Source of the DNA: Nostocales cyanobacterium LEGE 12452
GTDB taxonomy: Bacteria > Cyanobacteriota > Cyanobacteriia > Cyanobacteriales > Nostocaceae
DNA: 35,411 bases
Assembly (NCBI GenBank): GCA_015206945.1
Contig: JADEXV010000059.1
Coordinates: forward strand, 1 to 35,411
Direction of reading: 5' to 3'
Part shown: one piece after another, positions 15,127 to 23,906 of the stretch
How positions within the stretch are numbered: the stretch's first letter is position 1
How the letters are laid out: the number at the start of each line of letters is the position of its first letter
Translations under genes and position numbers: made by a program
Notes under the pieces: model-generated
Database searches by the model: none
The model's input: only the letters and a program-made list of their open reading frames with translations
What the model was told of the DNA's origin: nothing

Positions 15127-16653
15127 TTAAATTTGCAAAAAGTTAGCGATCGCTTGCGGTAATGGCAGAATAATTACAATCAACAAAGCCATTGCCAGTA
15201 ACCCCCAAACATCACGTTTGTTATCCAATTCAGTGACATCATTTAGTGCAGGTTCATCAATCAACGGCATAAATAATAAGATAATCGCCCACACCAAAAA
15301 TTCTTCCCGAACTAAAGAAAGTAACAGCAACAAAACACGAGCAATTTGACCAATTACGATCGCAGTTCGTTGTCCAAACATTGCATGGACAATGTGACCT
15401 CCATCTAATTGTCCCACAGGCATTAAATTTAACGCTGTAACAATTAGTCCTAAGAAACCTGCTACTGCAACTGGATGCAAATCGAGGGCTGATTCTGCTG
15501 TTAACTTACTTCCCAAAGCTAACTTCGAGAGTATAGCCAGTAAAATTGAATATTTGGGATTGAGAGCATCAGGATTTAAAAGTCGGGTTTTTTCACTCAG
15601 AGAAACCACATCAGAATGAGCCAAACCCCATATTAGTAATGGTAAGGTGACGACAAAACCTGCAATTGGCCCAGCGATACTAATATCAAATAAAGCTTTG
15701 CGGTTAGGAATAGGACTACGCATCTGAATAAATGCGCCAAATGTTCCCAAGAAGAAAGGCACGGGAATAAAGTAAGGCAAGGTCGAGCGAATCTTATAAA
15801 ATTTAGCTGTCAAATAATGCCCAAGTTCGTGAGTGCCCAAAATAGCCATCAGCCCTAAAGCATAAGGCAATCCCTTGAATAGGACATCTGGGTTAGATAG
15901 AAGCTTGAATAAAGATCCAATTTGCCAGATAGGCGGTAGAGTAACACCAGCATTTTCCACTCCCACCAAGGTAGTAGTGATCAAAGTAGCTATTAGCAGC
16001 ATCAGCGCTAATCCTGGTCGAGTTAATCGTTCCTGGTTGCGTCGTGGTGTATCTGTCTGTTTCGCAGCAGCTTGAGTGTTGGGAACCAGGACAAAGAAAG
16101 GTTTGCCATTGAAGCCTTCTTGAAAAATCAGCAAGAAGCGATCGCCAAATTGTGCTTCAATATTAGTTTTAATCTGCTGGTAAGCGTTGCTGGCTTTAGT
16201 TCGCAACTGACCCCGGCAAATCACAGATTGTGGACGATACTCAATATTTTGAACGTAGTATACAGACCAAGGAAAACAATTTCGCAGTTGAGTTTCTTCG
16301 GCTAGTTCAATGGGACGCACTATTGGTTCTGGGGTAGGCTGGATAGTCGGTTGTGATTCTGAGGCTGGGGTTTGGGCTTCGTCTGTCTGTGTATCTCTTG
16401 GTACTTGACGCCCCCATTGAAACAACGCCCAGTACAAAACTGTGCAGACAAATACCGACCACAGGATTAGCCCTGGCGGTGGAGGTTGTTTCGCCCCGTA
16501 GATTAGCGTCCATCCACTCAACAGAAATGCTGGTGTCATTAAAACCAGCCACAACAACCATACTGGTGTTCGGGTGATGAGAGCAACGCTGCGCTGCACC
16601 ATTAGATAAGTAGCAAGCCCCAGCAGGAGGATAAACAGAAACCAAAATGCCAT
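15127..16653 (-). CDS. Site-2 protease family protein (M50, EGY-like)
   Basis: 508 residues from MAFWFLF; a longer frame reaches 16737, but a purine-rich GAAGAGAA precedes the chosen ATG and the membrane segment begins at once. Two N-terminal membrane segments are followed by an acidic/Pro-rich linker (about 85-115), a soluble domain with a CRGQLR motif resembling the GNLR motif of plant EGY proteins, and the protease core: H275-E276-LG-H279 and N409-LMPVGQL-D417-GG. Metalloproteases of this class cut within the membrane; EGY homologues act in thylakoid development. All catalytic residues are present. Confidence 0.92.
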   Translation of the reverse strand: MAFWFLFILLLGLATYLMVQRSVALITRTPVWLLWLVLMTPAFLLSGWTLIYGAKQPPPPGLILWSVFVCTVLYWALFQWGRQVPRDTQTDEAQTPASESQPTIQPTPEPIVRPIELAEETQLRNCFPWSVYYVQNIEYRPQSVICRGQLRTKASNAYQQIKTNIEAQFGDRFLLIFQEGFNGKPFFVLVPNTQAAAKQTDTPRRNQERLTRPGLALMLLIATLITTTLVGVENAGVTLPPIWQIGSLFKLLSNPDVLFKGLPYALGLMAILGTHELGHYLTAKFYKIRSTLPYFIPVPFFLGTFGAFIQMRSPIPNRKALFDISIAGPIAGFVVTLPLLIWGLAHSDVVSLSEKTRLLNPDALNPKYSILLAILSKLALGSKLTAESALDLHPVAVAGFLGLIVTALNLMPVGQLDGGHIVHAMFGQRTAIVIGQIARVLLLLLSLVREEFLVWAIILLFMPLIDEPALNDVTELDNKRDVWGLLAMALLIVIILPLPQAIANFLQI

Positions 16654-16846
16654 GTTCTCTTCAGTAATTTTGACAAAACGCCCCACCAGTAGCTTCAGCA
16701 CCATAGCATTAACTACAAGGCAGACCTCAAATCCCAATTTTTTTCACAACGGTTAACAGTGCTGGTTAACGCTCAAGTTTCAATTCTTGAGAATTTCCAC
16801 ACTGTAATCAAATTGTCCACAACTCCTCAGTTTCGGTTCTTTGATT

Positions 16847-17578
16847 ATGTGCCCTTTACCTCAACAGCCAAGTCATACAACTAAGCCACCACGGGCTGTC
16901 TTCCCGGACGAAGTTCTCAGCGGAGGTTCTCTGCAATCGGACTTCGCACAAGAGAGCATTTTTGCTTTTCCACCCAATCGGGACACATTAGGGGGAACCT
17001 CTTATTTTATTGTAAGAAATGAAGGCAATATCCTCATAGATTGCCCTGCCCTAGAAAAAACAAATCAAGATTTTTTAGCAGCACATGGAGGCGTGCGTTG
17101 GTTATTTATCACCCATCGCGGTGCTATTGGCAAGACTGCTGAATTTCAGCAAGCCTTTGGCTGCGAGGTGCTAATTCAAGAGCAAGAAGCGTATTTATTA
17201 CCAGGCTTAACCGTAACGACCTTTAAACAAGAATTTACTCTTGATGCTGCAACACAAGTAATTTGGACACCAGGGCATTCTCCCGGCTCATCTTGTCTCT
17301 ACTACAGTGAACTTGGAGGTATATTATTTTCTGGTCGCCATTTACTCCCTAACCAGCACGGTCAAACAGTACCATTACGGACAGCGAAAACCTTTCACTG
17401 GCCAAGGCAAATTCAGAGCCTTCGATTATTGCTAGAACGTTTTACACCAGAAACTCTCCAGTATATTTGTCCTGGAGCTAATACAGGATTTCTTAGAGGT
17501 AAGCGAGTTATAGATCGAGCTTATCAACACCTCGCCTCTCTGGATTTACCAGCTTTGCTGGGGATACAACCCCTTTAG
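16847..17578 (+). CDS. MBL-fold protein with degenerate metal site
   Basis: 243 residues from the ATG at 16847 (a TTG two codons earlier is unlikely). The metallo-beta-lactamase fold is recognisable: TSYFIVRNEGNILIDCPAL, then FITHRGAIGK, TPGHSPGSSCLYY, and LFSGRHLL. The canonical HxHxDH motif is reduced to H-R-G-A-I-G and the SGD aspartate is replaced (SGR). Only the first His of HxHxDH and the His of PGHSPG remain. A hydrolase reaction with the usual two-metal centre is therefore doubtful; the protein may be structural or use a different site. It is divergent from the M50 gene. Confidence 0.82.
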   Translation: MCPLPQQPSHTTKPPRAVFPDEVLSGGSLQSDFAQESIFAFPPNRDTLGGTSYFIVRNEGNILIDCPALEKTNQDFLAAHGGVRWLFITHRGAIGKTAEFQQAFGCEVLIQEQEAYLLPGLTVTTFKQEFTLDAATQVIWTPGHSPGSSCLYYSELGGILFSGRHLLPNQHGQTVPLRTAKTFHWPRQIQSLRLLLERFTPETLQYICPGANTGFLRGKRVIDRAYQHLASLDLPALLGIQPL

Positions 17579-17902
17579 AAGTCGCATGGCTGTTGAAAAC
17601 CGCAAGAATGAAATTTGGTCAATATTATTACAGCACAGCAGTTTTCATGTATTTGAATCATACCTGAATGGCACTAAGTTAAGATATAGCCCTTGCCCTG
17701 ACTGGTTCCCAGCCTGGGAGACTCTGCCTCCAGTGGCTTGACCAGAGGCAGAGCCTCTGGGAACACATTCCCAGTCTGAAGACTGGGAACGAGACAATAT
17801 CTAAAAGCTTGTTTTAGACTGGCTTTCACGTTAAGTTGACACCAATGAAGGCCTTGCACCCCTACTAATCAAGATTTAGGTTGAGCAGTGAGTGCAAGGC
17901 TA
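17579..17902. terminator. Convergent-gene spacer with strong dispersed hairpins
   Basis: Hairpin 1: outer arms GTTCCCAG (17705-17712) and CTGGGAAC (17757-17764), inner arms CTCTGCCTC (17722-17730) and GAGGCAGAG (17745-17753). Hairpin 2: TTCCCAGTC (17768-17776), loop TGAA, GACTGGGAA (17781-17789). These are typical Nostoc repeat hairpins. Their place between the ends of the MBL gene and dnaG suits a bidirectional transcript end, although no U-tract is present. No gene was found. Confidence 0.55.
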
Positions 17903-19903
17903 CAACAGCTCGGTGATGGAAAATAACCGTTGTCGGTCTATTTGTTGAAGCTTGATTTTTTCAGTGTAGAAAGCCTGATAATAATATTGATACCGCTCTG
18001 GTTCCGCTTCTGGATCGGTTTGTTGCCATAGTTCCAAAAAGTGACGATAGCGTTTTTCAAGCATCACTAAATCCATACAAGCGATCGCAGCTTGAACTAC
18101 TTGCGGAGTCCGCAGTATTTCTTTTTGGTTTTTTTCATCCACATGAAATAAATGGGAAATTAACCCGATCTCGCTGTCAAATTCTAAGAACCGATCTTGG
18201 AGGCGGGAAATTAAATCTGGTAGAGACGAAACACTTTGCGTCTCTCCATCACCGGATGAAATTTCTAAAATCTGTTGCCATAAAAATCGGTGGTGGGAAA
18301 GGCTAAATTGCAAATCTCGCTCCTCTAGTTCGTCAACAATCATTTGACGCTGTTCAGGACAATGCAAGTAAATTCGCAATAATAACGCCTCTGCGTGTTC
18401 TAAAAGGCTGCGTTCTGTCGGGAGTGTGGAGTTGGAACTTGTACTGAGCGACTTGCCCTGAGGGGAGTCGAAGGGAGCCGAAGTAATGGAGAGTGGGGAT
18501 TTACCACCTCCCCATGCTTTCTTCGCTGATACGGGCTTAGAATATGTTGCCGCAGCCGGAGCAATTTGAGTTAGCAGATTTTCGACTCTTAGGGGTATAA
18601 GTCTGGTATCTCCTAAACTGAGTATTTCTGCACAGTAAGAAACGTAATAGTTGCGTGTATCGCTGTTAGCTATATTTTTAAGTAACTTGACTATTTGCTG
18701 AGTTACCTGCTGAAAATCAGTAGCCTGTTTTAAGTCTCGGTCTTGAATAATCTGCTGAATCTGCCAATCTAGCCAAAGCGGTGCATTTTTTAGCAGTTCT
18801 CCATAATCTTCTGGAGTGTGACTATGCAAATATTCATCAGCATCTTTGCCATCGGGTAAATTGAGAATTTTTAGCTGAACTTCGCCCTTGTATGCCAGTT
18901 CGGCAATTTCACCAATCGCCCGTTCGGTTGCATTGGTTCCAGCTTTATCAGCATCAAAGTTGAGTACTAATTGTTTCGATTCGGTGTAGCGTAATATTAA
19001 CCGGACTTGTTCTAAGCTTAAAGCTGTACCAAGTGAGGCGATGGCGTTATTAATACCAGCAGCGTGGAGAGCGATCGCATCAAAATATCCCTCCACTACC
19101 ACCGCTTGATCGAGTTGAGAAATCCCATCTTTGGCTCGATCGAGGGCAAATAATGTTTTACCTTTACTAAAAAGTTCGGTTTCGGGTGAATTCAGATATT
19201 TAGGCTGTTCATCAGTGAGAGTTCTTCCGCCAAAGGCAATGACGCGTCCTTGAACATCGCGGATGGGAATCATCAAGCGATCGCGAAATACATCATAATA
19301 CCCACCACCTTCCCGGCGTGGCTTAATCAATCCCGCTTTTTCCAGTATTTGCACTGGGTAATGTTTATCATCCACTAAATAACGATAGAGAGTTTCCCAA
19401 CCTGCGGGGGCATAACCTAAACCAAATTGCTGTATAGTTTCTTCTTTGAATTGGCGGTTAGATTGCAAATATTGAAGTGCTTTTTGCCCTTGCGATTGTT
19501 TCAAGGCGTGTTGATAAAACTGTGCAGAGGAAGCGAGAACTTCATACAACTGCTCGCGCAAAGATAGCTGACGCTGTAATTCTTGACGTTGTTCGGGTTC
19601 GAGAGTTTGCACAGGTACTTGGTAACGCCGTGCTAAATCCAGTACCACGTCAGCAAAAGAACGCTTTCCCAACTCCATGACAAACTTAATGGCATTTCCC
19701 CCGGCTTGACAGCCAAAGCAATAGTACATTTGCTTGGTTTGGCTAACGGTGAAACTAGGAGATTTCTCATCATGGAAGGGGCACAAACCGACGAAATCCT
19801 TCCCGCGTTTGCGTAAAACTACGTATTCCGAGACGACATCTACAATATCAGCCCGTAGTTTAACTTCCTCAATTGTGTCTGGGTGCAAGCGGGGGATTTG
19901 CAT
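17900..19903 (-). CDS. dnaG: DNA primase DnaG
   Basis: 667 residues from MQIPRLHPDTIEEV. A frame extended to 19921 adds only MTNDKA, encoded by STRR-like DNA, so I prefer the inner ATG. Zinc-binding domain: C41-PF-H44 and C62-FG-C65. RNA-polymerase core with Toprim motifs VVVEGYFDAI and NFDADKAGTNA, including ASLGTALS. The C-terminal region (about 495-667) should bind the DnaB helicase. DnaG makes the RNA primers for replication. Residues 474-489 (TSAPFDSPQGKSLSTS) are encoded by a 48-base dispersed repeat in frame, located in the linker before the helicase-binding domain. Confidence 0.96.
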   Translation of the reverse strand: MQIPRLHPDTIEEVKLRADIVDVVSEYVVLRKRGKDFVGLCPFHDEKSPSFTVSQTKQMYYCFGCQAGGNAIKFVMELGKRSFADVVLDLARRYQVPVQTLEPEQRQELQRQLSLREQLYEVLASSAQFYQHALKQSQGQKALQYLQSNRQFKEETIQQFGLGYAPAGWETLYRYLVDDKHYPVQILEKAGLIKPRREGGGYYDVFRDRLMIPIRDVQGRVIAFGGRTLTDEQPKYLNSPETELFSKGKTLFALDRAKDGISQLDQAVVVEGYFDAIALHAAGINNAIASLGTALSLEQVRLILRYTESKQLVLNFDADKAGTNATERAIGEIAELAYKGEVQLKILNLPDGKDADEYLHSHTPEDYGELLKNAPLWLDWQIQQIIQDRDLKQATDFQQVTQQIVKLLKNIANSDTRNYYVSYCAEILSLGDTRLIPLRVENLLTQIAPAAATYSKPVSAKKAWGGGKSPLSITSAPFDSPQGKSLSTSSNSTLPTERSLLEHAEALLLRIYLHCPEQRQMIVDELEERDLQFSLSHHRFLWQQILEISSGDGETQSVSSLPDLISRLQDRFLEFDSEIGLISHLFHVDEKNQKEILRTPQVVQAAIACMDLVMLEKRYRHFLELWQQTDPEAEPERYQYYYQAFYTEKIKLQQIDRQRLFSITELL
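18437..18484 (-). repeat. Dispersed repeat absorbed in frame in dnaG
   Basis: On the reverse strand it runs ACTTCGGCTCCCTTCGACTC, then CCCTCAGGGCAAGTCGCTC, then AGTACAAGT. It contributes exactly 16 codons. Its right end (ACTTGTACTGAGCG on the forward strand) recurs at 19919-19932 just beyond the dnaG start, and related TTCG...CTCAGTGACC pieces occur at about 28562 and 31870. Confidence 0.7.
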
Positions 19904-19918
19904 GGCTTTGTCATTAGT

Positions 19919-20008
19919 CACTTGTACTGAGCGTTCGCGTAGCGTCTCGAAGAGAAGCCGTTGGCGCAGCCTCTCGTAGAGAAGTATTGGTCATTGGTTA
20001 TTGGTCAT
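19919..20008. repeat. Dispersed and STRR repeats upstream of dnaG
   Basis: CACTTGTACTGAGCGTTCG, GCGTAGCGTCTCGAAGAGAA, and CCTCTCGTAGAGAAG are pieces of a common Nostoc repeat, followed by heptamers TTGGTCA/TTGGTTA (19985-20008). GTCTCGAAGAGAAGCC can fold on itself. This fills most of the dnaG-tftA divergent spacer, so promoters for both genes must lie within or between repeats. Confidence 0.65.
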
Positions 20009-20134
20009 GAACTTTGGAGAAATACCAAAGGACAAATGACTTTAGACTTCTGATAGCTATTATATTCTTGTTGCCAGACCAAGAATGACGTATACAATTG
20101 CTTAGACTTAATTTTATCAGAGGAAATACTGAAA

Positions 20135-21487
20135 ATGGGGCGTATTTTTATATCAGCAGCTCATGGAGGCAAAGAAGCGGGAGGAATAGATCGAGGTGCG
20201 ATCGCAGGTGGTACAAGTGAAGCAAAAGAAATGATTTTGCTGCGGGATTTGATTGTCACAGAACTAAGAGCGCGGAGTTTGGAAATTTTAGCGGTTCCTG
20301 ATGACTTGAGCGCCGCCCAAACTATCACCTGGATCAATTCTCGCGGCCGCCGGGGTGATGTCGCCCTAGAAATTGCAGCTAATGCGGCTAACAGCCCTTC
20401 TGTGCGTGGGGCTAGCGTTTTCTACATTGCTAATAATAGCGATCGCAAGAGCAATGCTGAACAGTTACTAGTGGGATTGTTGCGCCGCGTACCCCAATTA
20501 CCGAATCGGGGAGTCAAGCCAGATACAGATAGTGGATTGGGTAGTTTAGCATTCTGTCGCCAGACAACGCTACCAGCTTTGGTCATGCAAGTAGGGTTTC
20601 TCAGCAATCCAGAGGATCGGGCTTTGCTGCAAACTCGTCGCCGCGATTTTGCTTTGGGAATTGTCGATGGATTGGTGACTTGGAGTCGTGTAATTGACCC
20701 CACTCCTGGAACTCCGACAGAAGCAAATTATCCGCCAATTAATATCAATATTAATGGGCAAAGTTACTCGGAACAAGGAGTGCTAGTTAATGGTAATGCT
20801 TATATTCCCATCGATTTAGTAGACCGTCTCAGAATTGACCTTTCAAAAGCAGCTAATGTCAATCGGATTACCTATCGCAAAGTAGTTTATGTGAAAGCGA
20901 TTGAACTGCGAGATTTTAATGTTGCAGTTAATTGGGATGCGGCAACTCGTACTGTCAGCTTGCGTTCGAATTTGGTGGTTTGCCCTGGACAATTTGAGCG
21001 GTTAATGTCGAACGGTAATACTTCCGAAATACAGTTACAATTATTCCTCAGAAACAATAATGAAAATGCCTTAACAAAGTTTCCTGATATCCCAAAACTT
21101 TATCGGGAAGAAGCAGGTATAGAAGGAGTGAACTATGATATTGCCTTTTGCCAAATGTGTGTAGAAACTGGATTTTTACGGTTTGGTGGCGATATTAGAC
21201 CTGAGCAAAATAACTTTGCAGGCTTAGGTGTGATCGGTGGCGGTTCGGAGGCTGCGTCTTTTCCGAGTGCCAGAATTGGAGTCAGGGCGCACATCCAACA
21301 TTTGAAAGCTTACGCTAGCTTAGAACCTTTGGTACAGGAAGTAGTAGATCCCAGATTTCGCTTTGTCACACGTGGAATTGCGCCATTAATCGATCAGCTA
21401 TCAGGGCGGTGGTCAGCAGATTTGGATTATGGTACGAAGATTTCAGCAATGCTCAAACGATTATATGAATCAGCAGGACTTCTTTGA
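20135..21487 (+). CDS. tftA: Hormogonium tapered terminus morphoprotein TftA
   Basis: 450 residues without a signal peptide. Region 1-185 is an Amidase_3-like domain (ISAAHGGKEAGGIDRGAI; GDVALEIAANA; MQVGFLSNPED). Region about 200-280 resembles a copper-amine-oxidase-like stalk domain (NININGQSY...VNGNAYIPIDLVDRL). Region about 285-450 is glucosaminidase-like, with likely catalytic E344 (QMCVETGFLRFGG) and NNFAGLG. The arrangement matches the protein named TftA in Nostoc punctiforme, needed for tapered filament ends in hormogonia. In the amidase domain, H10 is kept, but the second zinc His position is A81 and the usual VE-x-GF glutamate is Q152, so that domain is probably inactive. Confidence 0.85.
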   Translation: MGRIFISAAHGGKEAGGIDRGAIAGGTSEAKEMILLRDLIVTELRARSLEILAVPDDLSAAQTITWINSRGRRGDVALEIAANAANSPSVRGASVFYIANNSDRKSNAEQLLVGLLRRVPQLPNRGVKPDTDSGLGSLAFCRQTTLPALVMQVGFLSNPEDRALLQTRRRDFALGIVDGLVTWSRVIDPTPGTPTEANYPPINININGQSYSEQGVLVNGNAYIPIDLVDRLRIDLSKAANVNRITYRKVVYVKAIELRDFNVAVNWDAATRTVSLRSNLVVCPGQFERLMSNGNTSEIQLQLFLRNNNENALTKFPDIPKLYREEAGIEGVNYDIAFCQMCVETGFLRFGGDIRPEQNNFAGLGVIGGGSEAASFPSARIGVRAHIQHLKAYASLEPLVQEVVDPRFRFVTRGIAPLIDQLSGRWSADLDYGTKISAMLKRLYESAGLL

Positions 21488-21654
21488 GTTACGCAAGAGT
21501 TTTCCAGTTCATTAATCCCTGTATTGTCACTACGTGAGTTTCTTTACCCTTTTCCCCTTTACCTTTACCCCGACTTTTGTAAGAAGTCTATTGTTAATGC
21601 GTTCTCTGGCATTAAAAACGCTACGCTTTTAGGCAAAACTGTACTAAAATTTTG
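21488..21654. other. Spacer with repeat debris
   Basis: Contains a pyrimidine-rich run of CCCTTT/CCTTTACC units (about 21547-21572) and GCATTAAAAACGCTACGC, part of a dispersed repeat. No gene. Confidence 0.35.
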
Positions 21655-21881
21655 CACAACGCGATCGCATCCTCTAAAGGGTCAAAGCCGCGGATCAACA
21701 AGGTAGTCACACCTGCATCCTAATAATCAACCAAAGCCTCTGCTACTTGTTCTGGTGTATCCACTAGGGCTTTGGCAAATTCACGAACATAAGCTGTATC
21801 AATGATGTCACTAGCCAAATAAGGAATTAAGGAGAGCGATTACGATGAACGTCATGATAAAGCGTCTGTAATAATTTTTTC
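21655..21881 (-). pseudogene. C-terminal relic of a luciferase-like flavin monooxygenase
   Basis: The reverse strand encodes the end of an LLM-class flavin-dependent monooxygenase. One frame gives LLQTLYHDVHRNRSP; after a frameshift near 21829 the next frame gives LIPYLASDIIDTAYVREFA, KALVDTPEQVAEALVDY, a TAG stop (21720-21722) where a Tyr is expected, then DAGVTTLLIRGFDPLEDAI. The TPEQVAEAL, DAGVTT and RGFDPLEDAI strings are the family's C-terminal hallmark (SsuD-like). The relic begins right at the stop codon of the AAA-protein gene, so the larger N-terminal part is missing. At least two lesions plus truncation make it non-functional. Confidence 0.8.
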
Positions 21882-23330
21882 TCAAGCACGTTTTTGCAAT
21901 AATTTATATTCAAATTCAGCAACACCTAGTTGTTTTCTAAAGTAAGAACGGTAGAGTTCACAACGCGGTAGGATGCGATCGCCTTCATAAGCGATCAAAC
22001 CCAAGCTTTCGAGCTTATGAGCGTCAATGGGATTGAGAGAAATGCTTTGCTTTGCGGCTACAACTTCAACATACGCCTTTACTAAACTAGGATTTTCTTG
22101 TAAGATTGCCCAGTGCCGCCATAAATGATAGCGATAGATACCACCGTTAGCGATCGCATCTTGTATAACTTCTTCTAAGGTCATTCCTTGACAGCATAGA
22201 TAATATAGAGCAATGCGAATCAGTGCTGGATGTCCCCCCACGAGAGACATCAGTTGCTCAACTTCGTTATCAGAATTCCAATCTAAACCATGTCGTTGGG
22301 CTAAGTATTTTACTTGGTGTTCAGTAAATTCTGGCAGACGGATCGGTAGTCCAATATTAAATGGAGAACGGTTGATATCCAGCGAGACATATACTTCTGT
22401 GGAGTAAACTACCACTAGCCTGAGTTTTTGCAAGTTGGGATCTTGTCGTGCTTCTTCATACCAAGAGCGCAACAAACTAAAGAACTCTGGAGCAATTTCT
22501 GGATATTCAAAAAAGCGGTCAACCTCATTTAACACTAAAACTACTGGAGTTTTGCACTGCTTGAGCAAATAAGATTGCAAATATAAACTGCAACTCAACT
22601 TACAACCTATTTCCTCATCCCAGTTTTCATTTAGCTTTGGGTCAATGCCTAATTCTGTTGCAATTTGCCAACAAAGAGAACGCAAAAGTTTATTTAAGTC
22701 TGTCAGACAGCTTGAATCGATTTGGTTGCAATTCACGTTCACCAAGCGATAACTTTGCATCTTGGCAAAGGCTAACAGCCGCAGCACAAGAGAACTTTTT
22801 CCCATTTCTCTTGGTGCTCGAATCCGAATTACACAGCCTGGTTGAATTACTTCTCGATAAACAAGTTCCTCGATTGGGGAACGATCAACATAGAAGGGAG
22901 AATCTACAGGTACGGGACCATCTGGGTATGACCAAAGATTTTCGAGTTGGTTATGGTGTTGAGTTGCAAGTGAATCTAAGGATAAAGACGGAAATAATTT
23001 TCTTTCTCTTGTATCTAAACTCATTGAGAGAGTTTGATAACCTTCAGTACGATTCGGCTCACTCAGGATTTCATAGTCTTCCCTGCATAATTCTAGGTTA
23101 AAGGCGCTAAAGCACAATTTCAAGGTTTTTTGATCCACGCCTGTATTCAATGACCATAATCGGTTCAGAGTTTTGGTAGATACCTTCATGCGATCGCCTA
23201 AATCTTCTAGAGTGAAGCGATCTCCATTGTTTTCTACCTTTTCCATAGCTAGAATCGCCCCTTGTAAACGCTTCAACCCAGCGATCGTTAAGATAAGTCC
23301 GCGCTTTCGCCTACTCTTAGATTGCTTCAT
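21882..23330 (-). CDS. HTH-AAA (AAA-like domain) protein
   Basis: 482 residues. The basic N-terminus (MKQSKSRRKR) is followed by a helix-turn-helix-like region (about 15-88) with FTLEDLGDRMKVSTKTLNRLW. An AAA_35-type NTPase occupies about 145-400: a Walker A variant RAPREMGKSS with K178, Walker B VVLVLNEVDRFFE at 263-275, where Asn replaces the first acid but E269 and D271 remain, and a sensor-like region VVVYSTE. A winged-helix C-terminus follows. Such proteins are abundant in filamentous cyanobacteria and are suspected STAND-like signalling or defence switches; the role is not established. The gene lies against the truncated monooxygenase relic. Confidence 0.85.
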   Translation of the reverse strand: MKQSKSRRKRGLILTIAGLKRLQGAILAMEKVENNGDRFTLEDLGDRMKVSTKTLNRLWSLNTGVDQKTLKLCFSAFNLELCREDYEILSEPNRTEGYQTLSMSLDTRERKLFPSLSLDSLATQHHNQLENLWSYPDGPVPVDSPFYVDRSPIEELVYREVIQPGCVIRIRAPREMGKSSLVLRLLAFAKMQSYRLVNVNCNQIDSSCLTDLNKLLRSLCWQIATELGIDPKLNENWDEEIGCKLSCSLYLQSYLLKQCKTPVVLVLNEVDRFFEYPEIAPEFFSLLRSWYEEARQDPNLQKLRLVVVYSTEVYVSLDINRSPFNIGLPIRLPEFTEHQVKYLAQRHGLDWNSDNEVEQLMSLVGGHPALIRIALYYLCCQGMTLEEVIQDAIANGGIYRYHLWRHWAILQENPSLVKAYVEVVAAKQSISLNPIDAHKLESLGLIAYEGDRILPRCELYRSYFRKQLGVAEFEYKLLQKRA

Positions 23331-23906
23331 ATCATTAATTATCTATCTACTTTTTTTATGACCGTCTTAGCTATCTCCTCATTGTTTCACGTTTTTAAGT
23401 AGTTATTGAACAGTTACTTACCCGTTCTTAAAGTGTTTGTCAGCCAGGAAAAAATATAAATTTATATTTGAAGATAGTTAGATAAATAGGTATAAATAAA
23501 CGTCACTATATCAATTGCCATTTTTGCTATTTCGATGGAAAGGTGCTGACATTTCTGTATCAAGCATCCTTTACCATTTGCAAATAACAAATGACAAGCC
23601 TTAATCGTTCACTTTATTTGTGCCGATTTATTAAGTGTTATAAAAAGTTACACCGTAGGAGAGGAATGGAAGTGAGGTATTTTGAATGCAACACGCAGTA
23701 GGGGCGCATAGCTAACTATGCGCCCCTACTAAAGACCTATATTTTAGGCAACAGAGAAACGCTATAATCTTTCATCAAGAAGAGTAAGCGCGTTACCCAA
23801 GAAGTATTTGAAGACTTTGTTGATTTAATACCAACGTCTCTATGCGTAACTAATTTATTGGCGAAAAGTTATTACTATTTGCTGCCAATAAAATATTCTG
23901 ACGCAT
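23331..23906. other. Long spacer with a perfect palindrome and hairpin
   Basis: No gene is seen. AAATATAAATTTATATTT (23452-23469) is a perfect 18-base palindrome about 120 bases upstream of the AAA-gene start and could be an operator or simply an AT-rich cruciform site. The 15-bp hairpin at 23697-23730 is listed separately. CAAATAACAAATGACAAG at about 23580 is STRR-like. Confidence 0.5.
23697..23730. repeat. Perfect 15-bp hairpin repeat
   Basis: AGTAGGGGCGCATAG (23697-23711), loop CTAA, CTATGCGCCCCTACT (23716-23730). Very stable, with no U-tract. It has the look of the dispersed GTAGGGGCGC-type palindromes of Nostoc genomes. Confidence 0.85.

Noticed and set aside
19904-19921. Six-codon extension MTNDKA at the DnaG start
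   Set aside because: Encoded by STRR-like DNA; the conserved primase sequence begins at MQIPRLHP.
22637-23101. 154-residue forward frame opposite the HTH-AAA gene
   Set aside because: No recognisable domain, composition of an antisense shadow, while the reverse strand encodes the conserved NTPase motifs.
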